DNA of 64,000 bases from Massilia sp. TS11. GTDB taxonomy: Bacteria; Pseudomonadota; Gammaproteobacteria; Burkholderiales; Burkholderiaceae_D. Numbering within the stretch: the stretch's first letter is position 1; the number at the start of each line of letters is the position of its first letter. The DNA is taken from positions 1 to 64,000 of the forward strand of contig NZ_JAKLTS010000010.1 in the NCBI RefSeq assembly GCF_022012445.1, written 5' to 3'. Shown piece by piece: positions 1-10,174 of the stretch. A program made the position numbers and the translations under genes. The notes beneath the pieces were generated by a model. That model made no database searches and was not told the DNA's origin. It was given only the letters and a program-made list of their open reading frames with translations.

Positions 1-138
1 GTGCATCGCCATCGATTTGAAAGCCTCCAGCACGCTAGCCGGGTCATCGGCGATTGGATCGGGTTCTACAACAATCAGCGACCTCACCAGGCGCTGGGCA
101 TGAAAACACCCGCTGAGGCATTCAAATTAGCGGCATAA
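1..138 (+). CDS. IS3-family transposase, C-terminal fragment
   Basis: This is the last 45 codons of a DDE integrase-type transposase (IS3-family OrfB, rve domain), cut by the window edge. The visible end reads FYNNQRPHQALGMKTPAEAF, the typical C-terminal signature in which the bound DNA is handled after the last catalytic Glu. It ends in TAA at 136-138. Whether the upstream part is intact cannot be seen. It marks an insertion-sequence boundary next to ettA. IS481-type elements carry a similar tail, so the family call is likely rather than certain. Confidence 0.8.
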   Translation: MHRHRFESLQHASRVIGDWIGFYNNQRPHQALGMKTPAEAFKLAA

Positions 139-166
139 CCTGAGCAGGAAACGCTGGGTCATTACA
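1..166 (+). mobile_element. Right end of an insertion sequence
   Basis: The transposase fragment is followed by about 28 bp ending ...GGGTCATTACA at 166. IS3-type elements end in CA, so 166 is a plausible outer edge of the right terminal repeat. The left end is outside the window, so neither the inverted-repeat match nor the target duplication can be checked. The exact boundary is inferred. Confidence 0.35.
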
Positions 167-246
167 CCCGCCGCCTGCCGCATGCGATTCTTGTATTAGA
201 CGTTGCTGGTGTTCTTGGGAAGTCCCGCCATTTCGGCTCCTCAATA

Positions 247-270
247 TGCCAATGGTGTTGGCAATTTTTT
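247..270 (+). terminator. Possible terminator after the IS
   Basis: A TGCCAA / TTGGCA hairpin with a 5-base loop is followed by ATTTTTT on the + strand. The stem is only 6 bp. It would stop transcription leaving the IS before it runs antisense into ettA. It is not oriented to terminate ettA. Confidence 0.3.
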
Positions 271-313
271 GGCAAGATTATTGACGAAATGGCGGGTTTT
301 TTCGCCGTTCGGA

Positions 314-1981
<1,668 letters not shown>

Positions 1982-2049
1982 GGTTTACAAGTTCTCTCGT
2001 GATGCAAAGGGCATCAGCATACGCGAAAAGCCCCTGAAACAGAACGGTG

Positions 2050-2919
2050 TCAGGCGCGCCGCCGCCACAGTCCCTCGCCCGCATACAAGGCCAGGGCGGC
2101 CCAGATGACCAGGAAGCCGACCAGGCGCTCGGACGAGAAGGGCTCGTGGAACAACAGGGTGCCGGTCAGGAAGACCATGGTCGGGGCCACATATTGCAGC
2201 AGACCCAGCAGCGAGAGCGGAATGCGCCGCGCGCCGGCCGCGAACAGCAGCAGGGGTACGGCCGTGACGGGGCCGGCGCCGATCAGCACCCAGCGCGTCA
2301 GGCCCCAGTCGGCATTGGCGAACACATTCGTGCCGGCCGCCGATTGCCACAGCAGATAGCCGGCCGCGAGCGGGAACAAGGCCAGGGTTTCGATGGTCAG
2401 ACCTTCGAGGGCGCCGAGCGCCGCCGTTTTACGCATCAGACCGTAAAAGCCGAAGCTCAGCGCCAGAGCCAGGGCGATCCAGGGCATGTGGCCGGCCTGG
2501 ATGGCCAGCCACAGCACGCCGGCTGCGGCTAGGCCCACGGCGGCCCATTGGGCCGGGCGCATGCGCTCGTGCAGCAGCACATAGCCAAGCAGCACATTGA
2601 CGAGCGGATTGATGAAATAGCCGAGGCTGGCATCGAGCACATGGCCATTATTGATGGCCCAGATGTAGATGAACCAGTTGGCCGCCAGCAGCAGGGCGCT
2701 GCCGGCGCAATTGGCCAGCACGCGCGGGCGCGCCAGCACGCCGGGCAGCCAGGCCCATTGGCGGCGCACGGCCAGCACGCCGGCCAGGAACAGCAGGCAC
2801 CACAGCACGCGGTGGGCCAGGATCTGCAGGGCCGGAACCTCGGCGATCAGGTGAAAATACAGGGGGAACAGTCCCCAGATGACGAAGGCCAGGCCGCCGT
2901 ACAGGACGCCAGTGCGCAT
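2050..2919 (-). CDS. rarD: EamA-family permease RarD
   Basis: An inner-membrane drug/metabolite transporter of 289 aa with about ten hydrophobic segments made of two EamA repeats. The N-terminus (GLAFVIWGLFPLYFHLI followed by ILAHRVLWCLLF) matches the RarD subfamily, whose E. coli member was named from chloramphenicol sensitivity. The substrate is unknown. It reads toward ettA with a 68-bp gap, so the two may share transcription. The 194-bp region upstream, shared with divergent kup, holds no other gene. Confidence 0.9.
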   Translation of the reverse strand: MRTGVLYGGLAFVIWGLFPLYFHLIAEVPALQILAHRVLWCLLFLAGVLAVRRQWAWLPGVLARPRVLANCAGSALLLAANWFIYIWAINNGHVLDASLGYFINPLVNVLLGYVLLHERMRPAQWAAVGLAAAGVLWLAIQAGHMPWIALALALSFGFYGLMRKTAALGALEGLTIETLALFPLAAGYLLWQSAAGTNVFANADWGLTRWVLIGAGPVTAVPLLLFAAGARRIPLSLLGLLQYVAPTMVFLTGTLLFHEPFSSERLVGFLVIWAALALYAGEGLWRRRA

Positions 2920-3032
2920 GGTGGGCTCGCGGTGAGGTGAGAATCAAAACGACAATTATCCGCTAAGCCCCGGATCGGTGCATACAAGCAACAGCATTTC
3001 GCGATACGGAATGGTATGCTAGGCCGACGTGT

Positions 3033-3066
3033 TGTCAATTGACACGCATTGCTTGCTTTTTACATG
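3033..3066 (+). promoter_or_regulatory. Possible kup promoter with 12-bp palindrome
   Basis: A perfect -35 hexamer TTGACA (3039-3044) forms half of a perfect palindrome TGTCAATTGACA (3033-3044). At 16 bp spacing the -10 is weak (TACATG, 3061-3066). The palindrome could be an operator. The call rests on hexamer matching alone. Confidence 0.35.
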
Positions 3067-3113
3067 TGCATCGCCTATTGTGCGACGCACCAAAAAACAA
3101 ATATGGTGCAACT

Positions 3114-4991
3114 GTGAGTTCGCAGCACAACAAAAGCAGCCTGTCGGCCCTGACCCTGGCTGCGATCGGTATCGTCTATGGCGACATCGGTACCAGCCCG
3201 CTTTACACGCTCAAAACCATTTTTGACCCGACCCACGGCTTGCAGCTGAGCGAGGGCAATCTGCTGGGCATCGTCTCGATGATCCTGTGGGGCCTGACGA
3301 TCATCGTCTCGCTCAAGTATGTGACCCTGGTGCTGCGCGCCGACAACCGCGGCGAAGGCGGGATCATGGCCCTGACGGCCCTGGCCCTGTCCTCGGTGCC
3401 GAAGAATTCGCGCTGGCAGCCGCTGCTGATGATGATCGGCGTGTTCGGCGCCACCCTGTTCTGCGGCGAGTCGGTGATCACCCCCGCCATTTCGGTGCTG
3501 TCGGCGATTGAAGGTGTCGAGGTCGCGGCGCCGGGCATGGCCCATTATGTGGTGCCGCTGACGATCATCGTGCTGGTCGCGCTGTACGCGATGCAAAGCC
3601 GCGGCACGGCCGGCATCGGCAAATGGTTCGGCCCGATCATGGTGCTGTGGTTCGCCGCCCTGGCCATCATGGGCCTGGTCAACATCGTCCGCTATCCGGG
3701 CGTGCTGAACGCCTTCAACCCGCTGTACGCGCTGAACTTCATCGCCGGCCATCCGGGCGCGGCCTTCCTCTCGCTCGGCGCCGTGGTGCTGGCTTTCACC
3801 GGAGTCGAGGCCCTGTATGCCGACATGGGCCACTTCGGCAAGCGTCCGATCCGCCTGGCCTGGTTCGCCATCGTCTTCCCCTCGCTGGCGCTGAACTACC
3901 TGGGCCAGGGCGCCTTGCTGCTGACCAATCCGAAGGCCATCGAAAACCCCTTCTTCCAGCAGCTCGGCCCGTGGAGCGTGCTGCCGCTGGTGGTGCTGTC
4001 GACCATGGCCACGGTGATCGCCTCGCAGGCGACGATCTCGGGCACCTTCTCGATGACCAAGCAGGCCATCGCGCTCGGCTTCCTGCCGCGCATGCGCGTG
4101 CTGCACACCTCGGCCAGCGAGATCGGCCAGATCTACATGCCGGCCGTGAACTGGCTGCAGCTGGTCATCGTCCTGATCGCCGTGGTCAGCTTCGGTTCCT
4201 CCGAGAACCTGGCGGCCGCCTACGGCATCGCCGTCACCGCCACCATGCTGGCCACCACCACGCTGACCTTCTTCGTGATCCGCTATGGCTGGCAGCTGCC
4301 GCTGGCCCTGTGCTTCGGCGCCACCGGCTTCTTCATCCTGATCGACCTCAGCCTGTTCGGCGCCACCAGCCTGAAATTCCTGCACGGCGGCTGGTTCCCG
4401 CTGCTGGCTGGTTCGATCCTGTTCACGATCATGCTGACCTGGAAGCGCGGCCGCTATCTGGTCGGGCAGAACCTGCTCAAGCACGCGATTCCGCTCGAGG
4501 AGTTCCTCGACTCCCTGTTCGTGGCCCCGCCTGTGCGCGTGTACGGCACCGCGATCTTCCTGCGCGGCGAGACCGACGGCGTGCCGCATGCCCTGCTGCA
4601 CAATCTGTCGCACAACAAGGTGCTGCACGAGCGCGTCGTCTTCCTCACCGTGCACATCCACGACGAGCCCTATGTGCCGAACGAGCAGCGGGTGCGGGTG
4701 GCGGCCCTGGGCCACGAGTGCTACCAGCTGCACGTCGAGTATGGCTTCAAGGACGAGCCCGATATTCCGGGCGCGCTGGCCCTGTGCGCGCCGCTCGGCC
4801 TGAAGTTCGAGATGATGGAAACCTCCTTCTTCATCGCGCGCCAGACCGTGGTGTCGGCGCCCGAAGGCGGCATGGCGCCGTGGCGCGAACGCCTGTATGT
4901 GGCGATGAGCCGCAATGCGCGCGGCGCGGCCGACTACTACCAGATTCCGACCAACCGGGTGATCGAGCTGGGCACCCAGGTCGAAATCTGA
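3114..4991 (+). CDS. kup: Low-affinity potassium uptake protein Kup
   Basis: A K+:H+ symporter of the KUP/HAK family in the inner membrane, with about 12 hydrophobic segments in the first 440 residues and a soluble C-terminal domain of about 180 residues. The family hallmark GIVYGDIGTSPLY is near the N-terminus. I chose the GTG at 3114 (625 aa). The E. coli protein is 622 aa and starts just a few residues before ITLAAIGVVYGD, and the reading frame upstream carries Cys/His-rich sequence not expected of the family. The frame stays open back to a TTG at 3039, but that codon is part of the putative -35 box. It stands alone; the FKBP gene follows 99 bp later. Confidence 0.94.
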   Translation: MSSQHNKSSLSALTLAAIGIVYGDIGTSPLYTLKTIFDPTHGLQLSEGNLLGIVSMILWGLTIIVSLKYVTLVLRADNRGEGGIMALTALALSSVPKNSRWQPLLMMIGVFGATLFCGESVITPAISVLSAIEGVEVAAPGMAHYVVPLTIIVLVALYAMQSRGTAGIGKWFGPIMVLWFAALAIMGLVNIVRYPGVLNAFNPLYALNFIAGHPGAAFLSLGAVVLAFTGVEALYADMGHFGKRPIRLAWFAIVFPSLALNYLGQGALLLTNPKAIENPFFQQLGPWSVLPLVVLSTMATVIASQATISGTFSMTKQAIALGFLPRMRVLHTSASEIGQIYMPAVNWLQLVIVLIAVVSFGSSENLAAAYGIAVTATMLATTTLTFFVIRYGWQLPLALCFGATGFFILIDLSLFGATSLKFLHGGWFPLLAGSILFTIMLTWKRGRYLVGQNLLKHAIPLEEFLDSLFVAPPVRVYGTAIFLRGETDGVPHALLHNLSHNKVLHERVVFLTVHIHDEPYVPNEQRVRVAALGHECYQLHVEYGFKDEPDIPGALALCAPLGLKFEMMETSFFIARQTVVSAPEGGMAPWRERLYVAMSRNARGAADYYQIPTNRVIELGTQVEI

Positions 4992-5090
4992 GGCCGAGAC
5001 AATTGCTTACATCTTGATCACAAAGCAGATCGGATCGTCCGCGGTCCGACCTGCTACACTTCCCGCTTTCCGTATCTGCTTGCGATCCCC

Positions 5091-5546
5091 ATGAAACTCA
5101 TTTCCCTGCCCGTCATTGCTGCCTTCGTTGGCCTGCTGAGCCTGACCGCCTGCGGCGGCGGCGGTACCAAGAACAACTTCGTCTCGACCGAGCCGAACCA
5201 GCCGACCGCGCTGCAGATCACCGATACCGTGGTCGGCACCGGCAATGCGGCCCAGACCGGTTCCGTGATCACGGCCAATTACACGGGCTGGCTGTGGAGC
5301 TCGACGGCGAGCGGCAACAAGGGCACCCAGTTCGACAGCAATGCCGGCAAGGCGCCGATCCAGGTCACGCTGGGCGCGGGCCAGGTCATCAAGGGTTGGG
5401 ATCAGGGTCTGGTCGGCATGAAGACCGGCGGCAAGCGCACGCTGGTGATTCCGGCCTCGCTGGCCTACGGCGCCAACGGCAATCCGCCCACGATCCCGGG
5501 CAACTCGGCCCTGGTGTTCGAAATCGAACTGCTGTCGGTGCGTTAA
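5091..5546 (+). CDS. FKBP-type peptidyl-prolyl isomerase lipoprotein
   Basis: A 151-residue cis/trans prolyl isomerase likely anchored in the envelope. Residues 1-21 form a lipoprotein signal with lipobox LTAC, followed by a Gly-rich tether (GGGG). The rest is one FKBP domain: VITANYTGWL, GTQFDS, then VIKGWDQGLVGMKTGGKR and the AYGANG loop, ending FEIELL. It likely assists folding of exported proteins. It overlaps the reverse-strand ATP-pyrophosphatase gene by 4 bp at the stop codons, so the two converge with no terminator between them. Confidence 0.92.
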   Translation: MKLISLPVIAAFVGLLSLTACGGGGTKNNFVSTEPNQPTALQITDTVVGTGNAAQTGSVITANYTGWLWSSTASGNKGTQFDSNAGKAPIQVTLGAGQVIKGWDQGLVGMKTGGKRTLVIPASLAYGANGNPPTIPGNSALVFEIELLSVR

Positions 5547-6205
5547 GCCAGACGCTGAAAGTAGTAGGTGGTGCCGCCGAACTCAGGCGGCGCCACATAG
5601 GTCTCCACCGCCCCGCGCTGCACGGCCACCGGGGCGCTGAAGGCGGGTCCATCGACCACGAAGGTATGGAACTCGCCATTCTCGCCGCAGGCATCGACGC
5701 CGTCCGGCAGCTCGGCCAGAAAGCGCGCATCGAAGTCGCGCCCGCACCATTCCGGCCCCAGATAATTCCCGTTCACACAGACGACGATGGCGCGAAAGCC
5801 CGCCGCCAGAAACGCGTCGACCAAGTCGCGCCGCGCCGCGCCCCATAGCGGCAGGCTGGCGCGCAGACCGGCGGCCGCGCAGACTTTCTCCTCCCAGTCG
5901 CGGTGCGGCTGCAGGTCGATGTCGCCGAACACGGCTTCGTCGATGCCGCGTGCGCGCGCTGCCTGCAGCAGGGCGATGAAACGCGCCTCATAGGTCTGCC
6001 AGCTGGTCGGGTAGAACTGCAGCGGCAGGCCGAGCGCGGCCGCCTGGGCCTCGAGCAGATGCGGTGGCACCCCGTGCGAGCGCGAGCGCTGGCCGTCCTC
6101 GTCCATGGCCGTGACCAGCAGGGCCAGCTCGGTGCCGGCCTGGCGCGCGCGCCACAGGGCCAGGCAGGAATCCTTGCCCCCGCTCCAGGACACCAGGGCG
6201 CTCAT
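5543..6205 (-). CDS. Diphthine-ammonia-ligase-like ATP pyrophosphatase
   Basis: A 220-residue adenine-nucleotide alpha-hydrolase of the MJ0570/Dph6-like family. The PP-loop SGGKDS near residue 8 binds ATP and forms an adenylated intermediate. Bacteria lack diphthamide, so the real substrate is unknown and the Dph6 name only reflects homology. It is the last gene of the gshA operon: its ATG overlaps the TGA of the upstream TPR gene (ATGA at 6202-6205), which implies translational coupling. It converges with the FKBP gene. Confidence 0.8.
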   Translation of the reverse strand: MSALVSWSGGKDSCLALWRARQAGTELALLVTAMDEDGQRSRSHGVPPHLLEAQAAALGLPLQFYPTSWQTYEARFIALLQAARARGIDEAVFGDIDLQPHRDWEEKVCAAAGLRASLPLWGAARRDLVDAFLAAGFRAIVVCVNGNYLGPEWCGRDFDARFLAELPDGVDACGENGEFHTFVVDGPAFSAPVAVQRGAVETYVAPPEFGGTTYYFQRLA

Positions 6206-6960
6206 GCCTGGCCCTTGAGGCTGGCGCTGGCGGTCTGCAGGCGTTTGACCAGCTCGGCCTGGAGCTGGCGCGTGAAGCTGTTCCAGTGCTGCATTTCTTT
6301 CTCGAGCTCGGGCAGATGCTGGCGCGCCAGCGCCGGCTCGCCGTGGGCGGCGGCCCAGATCACCAGTTCGGCGCGGCTCTCGAAGCTGCGCGTCAGGCCG
6401 CTGGCGAACAGGAACTCGGCGCGCGCCTCGTCCTGGCGGCCGGCGCGCGCATAGGCTTTGCCCAGCAGCAGAGCCACGGCCTCCTGCTGGAAGCGGGCGT
6501 CGCGCGCGCGGATCGCCAGCGCGTGCTCGATGGCGGCCTCGGTGTGGCCGCTGGCCGCATGGGCGCGCGCGGCGCCCAAGCGGATGTCGAGGTCGTTCGC
6601 GAACGGCCCCTGCAGGCAGGCGTCATAGGTGCGCGCCGCTTCCTCGGCCTGGCCGGCGGCCAGCAGCGCGGCGGCCAGGCGCATCTGGTTCTGGGCCGTC
6701 GGCGTGAAATCGTAGGCGGCGCGCGCCTCGCGCAGATCGCGCCCCGGATCGAGCGCGCGGCCGGCCGCGGCCATGGCCTTGCGCGCGCCATGCGGCAGGC
6801 GCGTCTCGGGCAGGTAGATGGCGAAGAAGTAGACCAGGCTACCGAGCAGCGGGAAGGAGAACAGAATGAACAGCCAGTACAGCTGCTGGCCGCTGCGGAT
6901 CACATGGATCGCAAAGAAGATGGCCACCAGCACGTGCAGGCCAATGCCGCCGAAAAGCAT
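6202..6960 (-). CDS. Membrane-anchored TPR protein
   Basis: A 252-residue protein. Residues 1-50 contain two hydrophobic segments (about 4-21 and 29-48) resembling the short N-terminal module seen in phospholipase-D-like membrane proteins. The remainder is helical and Ala-rich, with TPR-like repeats (for example AAALLAAGQAEEAARTYDAC and LLLGKAYARAGRQDEARAEF). Such proteins usually scaffold complexes; the partner is unknown. It lies 24 bp after elaA and overlaps the next gene by ATGA, so it belongs to the gshA operon. Confidence 0.72.
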   Translation of the reverse strand: MLFGGIGLHVLVAIFFAIHVIRSGQQLYWLFILFSFPLLGSLVYFFAIYLPETRLPHGARKAMAAAGRALDPGRDLREARAAYDFTPTAQNQMRLAAALLAAGQAEEAARTYDACLQGPFANDLDIRLGAARAHAASGHTEAAIEHALAIRARDARFQQEAVALLLGKAYARAGRQDEARAEFLFASGLTRSFESRAELVIWAAAHGEPALARQHLPELEKEMQHWNSFTRQLQAELVKRLQTASASLKGQA

Positions 6961-6984
6961 GGGAGTCTCCGAAAAGCCTGAATT

Positions 6985-7434
6985 TTATCGCAACATTTCG
7001 ACGTGCATGATCCCATCTTCCTCGTAGGGATCGCTGACCGTCGCGAAGCCGAAGCTCTGGTAGAACTTTTCCAGATACTGTTGGGCGCCGATGCGGATGC
7101 GCTGCTGTGGATACAGGGCGGTCGTATGGCGGATCGCCTCGTGCATCAGGGCGCGCCCGGCCCCCGTGCCGCGCTCGGCGCGGGTGGTCAGCACGCGCCC
7201 GATCGAGGCTTCTTCGGGATAGGCGACGCCCGGCGCCAGCACGCGCACACAGGCGGCGAAACGGCCGTCGCGCCAGCCGAGCAGGTGGTGCGCGTCCTGG
7301 TCCTTGTCATCGAGGTCGGCCCACAGGCAGGTCTGCTCGAGGATGAACACGTCCTGGCGCGCCTTGAGCATGGCGTACAGCTGCTCGACGGACAGATCGC
7401 GGAAATGGGTGAATTGCCAGTGCAGGGGACTCAT
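6985..7434 (-). CDS. elaA: GNAT acetyltransferase ElaA
   Basis: A 149-residue acetyl-CoA-dependent N-acyltransferase. It follows E. coli ElaA closely: LSVEQLYAMLKARQDVFILEQ, then HHLLGW, the acetyl-CoA loop RGTGAGRALM, and the C-terminal FYQSFGF ... YEEDGI. The substrate is not established. Start ATG 7434 is fixed by the family start; the open frame extends upstream inside the deacetylase gene but carries Arg-rich shadow sequence there. It overlaps the deacetylase stop by ATGA (7431-7434). An acetyltransferase translationally coupled to a deacetylase is a notable pairing. Confidence 0.88.
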   Translation of the reverse strand: MSPLHWQFTHFRDLSVEQLYAMLKARQDVFILEQTCLWADLDDKDQDAHHLLGWRDGRFAACVRVLAPGVAYPEEASIGRVLTTRAERGTGAGRALMHEAIRHTTALYPQQRIRIGAQQYLEKFYQSFGFATVSDPYEEDGIMHVEMLR

Positions 7435-8474
7435 ACAGCGGTTTCGAAACCTTCCAGAACGTTGACGACATTGGTGCCCAGTTCGGCCACCGCATAGCCG
7501 CCCTCGAACACGAAGGCGGTCGGCAGGCCGAGCGCGGCCAGGCGCTCGCCGATGCGCAGGAAGTCGGCGCTGTGCAGCTGGAAGTGCGACAGCGGATCGC
7601 CGGCGAAGGTGTCGACGCCGAGCGAGACGACCAGGTATTCGGGGCCGTAGGCGGCGATTTTCAGGCAGGCCGTTTCGAGCGCGGCGAACCACTGGGCCGC
7701 CGTGCTGCCGAAGGGCAGCGGCAGATTCAGGTTGTAGCCTGCGCCCGCGCCTTCGCCCGTTTCGTCGGCGTGGCCGAGGAAGAACGGGTATTCGAAACGC
7801 GGATCGGCATGGATCGAGACGAACAGCACGTCCTCGCGCTGGTAGAAGATCTGCTGGGTGCCGTTGCCGTGGTGGTAGTCGATATCGAGGATGGCCACGC
7901 GCGTGGCGCCATCGTCGAGCAGATGCTGGGCCGCCAGCGCCGCGTTATTCAGGAAGCAGTAGCCGCCGAAATAATCGGCCCCCGCGTGGTGGCCGGGCGG
8001 ACGCGTCAGCGCGAAGGTGGCGCGCTCGCCCAGGCGCAGCGCATGGGCGGCGTTGACGGCGCAGTCGGCCCCGCTCTTGGCGGCCATCCAGGTGCCGGCC
8101 GTCAGCGGGGTGCCGCTGTCCATCGAATACAGGCCGAGGCGGGCGCAGAAATTGGCCGGCTCGACATCGCGCCGCAGGCCATGCACGGGCCAGACGGCGG
8201 GGAAGGCCTCCTTCTCGGCATTGGCCGGGTCGAGCGCGATCCACTCGCTCCAGGCATTGCGCAGAAAGGCCAGGTAATGCGGGCGGTGCACGCGCTCGAG
8301 CGTCATCAGCGGCACGCCATGCGGCGTGACGATGCGGCCCAGGCCGCGCCGCTCGAACTCGGCGGCGACGGCGGCGAGGCGCTCGGGCTTCTCGAAGGCG
8401 GGAACGATGTCCCCGCGGAAGATTTCGTAGCGGGCGTGGTGGTGGACGTGGTGTTCGTTGAAGAACGTGAGCAT
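7431..8474 (-). CDS. Histone-deacetylase-like amidohydrolase
   Basis: A 347-residue zinc hydrolase of the arginase/deacetylase fold (class II HDAC / acetylpolyamine amidohydrolase group). Visible are the active-site RPPGHHAG with the His pair, the zinc ligands in DIDYHHGNGT and LGVDTFAGDP, and the late GGY motif carrying the catalytic Tyr. Bacterial members deacetylate acetylpolyamines, acetoin-related or lysine substrates; which applies here is unknown. The start at 8474 gives the conserved beginning (LTFFNEHHVHHH). It lies 4 bp after gshA and overlaps elaA by 4 bp. Confidence 0.9.
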   Translation of the reverse strand: MLTFFNEHHVHHHARYEIFRGDIVPAFEKPERLAAVAAEFERRGLGRIVTPHGVPLMTLERVHRPHYLAFLRNAWSEWIALDPANAEKEAFPAVWPVHGLRRDVEPANFCARLGLYSMDSGTPLTAGTWMAAKSGADCAVNAAHALRLGERATFALTRPPGHHAGADYFGGYCFLNNAALAAQHLLDDGATRVAILDIDYHHGNGTQQIFYQREDVLFVSIHADPRFEYPFFLGHADETGEGAGAGYNLNLPLPFGSTAAQWFAALETACLKIAAYGPEYLVVSLGVDTFAGDPLSHFQLHSADFLRIGERLAALGLPTAFVFEGGYAVAELGTNVVNVLEGFETAV

Positions 8475-8478
8475 GGCG

Positions 8479-10077
8479 TCATTCGCAGCACAGGGTGCTG
8501 TTATTGTACGCCGCCACGAAGTCATCGAAACTACCGCTGTCGGCCGCCTCGATCGCCGCCTGTTCGGCCAGCGACGCGCGCGCCATGTCTTCGAACACCG
8601 CCTGCTCCATGGGCAGCAGGGCGCCGTCGCGGAAATGGGCCGCGTGCAGGCGGCTCTGGGCCAGGCCGAAGGCGGGGAAGGAGCCGCCATGCGTGGCGAG
8701 CGCGCCCAGCACGCGCGCTGAGGGCGTGCGGTCCGGGTGCTCGATCTTGGCCAGCTGCTGTTCGAGCGCGTCGGCATGGGCGCTGCTGCCGAGGTCCTGG
8801 TCGAGCAGGGCGGCGACCGGGCGCAGCCGCTCGATCAGTTCGGCGCCCCAGACGCGCAGTTCGACCTGCTCATTGCCGCGCTGCAGAGTCAGGCCCGGCT
8901 TGCGCCCTTCCTTCACGGCGCGCGCGAAGTTCTGCGAGTAGATATCGCTTTCGAAGGGCGCGATCTTGGGACTGGCTTCGAGCGCGCAGTAGAGCAGGAA
9001 GGTGTCGAGGAAGCGCCCCGTTTCGAGCGCGATGCCGACCGGCTCGAAGGGATCGACGTCCATGCAGCGCACTTCGACATACTGCACGCCGCGCCGGCAC
9101 AGGGCCTGCACCGGGCGCTCGCCGGTCTTGATCACGCGCTTGGGGCGGATCGTGGCGTAGTACTCGTTCTCGATCTGCAGCACGTTCGTGTTCAGCTGGA
9201 TCCACTCGCCATCGCGTTTCACGCCCAGCGCATCATAGGCCTGGTAGGGGCGCTTGACGGCGTCGGTCAGGGTCGTCACATAGCTGTCGAGGCAGTTTTC
9301 GTGCGGGCGCAGGCCGGCCTGGGCATTGTTCTGGTAGCCGAGGTCGCTCATGCGCAGGCTGGTCGCATACGGCAGATACAGGGTGTCGTCCGACAGGCGC
9401 TCGAGCTGGTGTTCGCGCCCGCGCAGGAAGCTGGTGGCCAGGGCCGGCGAGGCGCCGAACAGATACATGAGCAGCCAGCTGTGGCGGCGGAAATTGCGGA
9501 TCAGGCCGAAGTAGGCCTCGGACTGGTAGGCCAGGCGCGGCATGGCCTGCTTGCCTTCGTCGGCCGCCAGCAGCGGCCACAGGCCCTCGGCCAGCGAATA
9601 GTTGTAGTGCACGCCGGCGATGCATTGCATGGCCTTGCCGTAGCGCAGAGCCAGGCCGCGCCGGTACACGTGCTTGAGCATGCCGATATGGCTCTTGCCA
9701 TACCAGGCGATCTCGATCTCGGCCTCGCCCGGCAGTTCGCAGGGCATGGACTCGCTCCAGAACATCTCGCTGCCGAGCTGCTGGGCGGCGAAGCGGTGGA
9801 TGGTGTCGAGGCGCTGCAGGGTGGTGGCGATATCGTGTTCGGCCGGGGTGATGAATTCAAGCAGGGCCTCGGCGTAGTCGGTGGTGATCTGCGGATGGGT
9901 CAGGGCAGACCCCAGCGCCGCCGGGTGGGGCGTACGCGCGAGCTGGCCGGCGCCATCGACGCGCAGGGTCTCGCGCTCGATGCCACGCAGCCCCTGGCCC
10001 AGCAGGGCATGATGGTCATCCTCACCGAGGAGGGCCAGGCGGCGGGTCAGTTGTTCGGACAAGATGCTTCCTTTCAT
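8479..10077 (-). CDS. gshA: Glutamate-cysteine ligase GshA
   Basis: A 532-residue enzyme of the gammaproteobacterial GshA type, joining Glu and Cys with ATP in the first step of glutathione synthesis in the cytosol. Key visible features are [10 protein letters not shown] near residue 30, [14 protein letters not shown] (residues about 85-98) and [14 protein letters not shown] in the C-terminal half. Length fits the E. coli enzyme (518 aa). It is the first gene of a five-gene reverse-strand operon with gaps of 4, -4, 24 and -4 bp. gshB is not in the window. Confidence 0.95.
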   Translation of the reverse strand: MKGSILSEQLTRRLALLGEDDHHALLGQGLRGIERETLRVDGAGQLARTPHPAALGSALTHPQITTDYAEALLEFITPAEHDIATTLQRLDTIHRFAAQQLGSEMFWSESMPCELPGEAEIEIAWYGKSHIGMLKHVYRRGLALRYGKAMQCIAGVHYNYSLAEGLWPLLAADEGKQAMPRLAYQSEAYFGLIRNFRRHSWLLMYLFGASPALATSFLRGREHQLERLSDDTLYLPYATSLRMSDLGYQNNAQAGLRPHENCLDSYVTTLTDAVKRPYQAYDALGVKRDGEWIQLNTNVLQIENEYYATIRPKRVIKTGERPVQALCRRGVQYVEVRCMDVDPFEPVGIALETGRFLDTFLLYCALEASPKIAPFESDIYSQNFARAVKEGRKPGLTLQRGNEQVELRVWGAELIERLRPVAALLDQDLGSSAHADALEQQLAKIEHPDRTPSARVLGALATHGGSFPAFGLAQSRLHAAHFRDGALLPMEQAVFEDMARASLAEQAAIEAADSGSFDDFVAAYNNSTLCCE

Positions 10078-10174
10078 CGGGCAGCGCGTGCCTGGGCGGG
10101 CCGCGCGTCAATCAGTCGTGCAGGGTAACTCAAAATTGACGACAGCGTCGTGACAGCTTGATTTTCCTGACAAG

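Noticed and set aside
3039-3113. N-terminal extension of Kup from TTG 3039
   Set aside because: The TTG is part of a perfect TTGACA promoter hexamer, the added residues have no similarity to the family start, and GTG 3114 gives the usual length.
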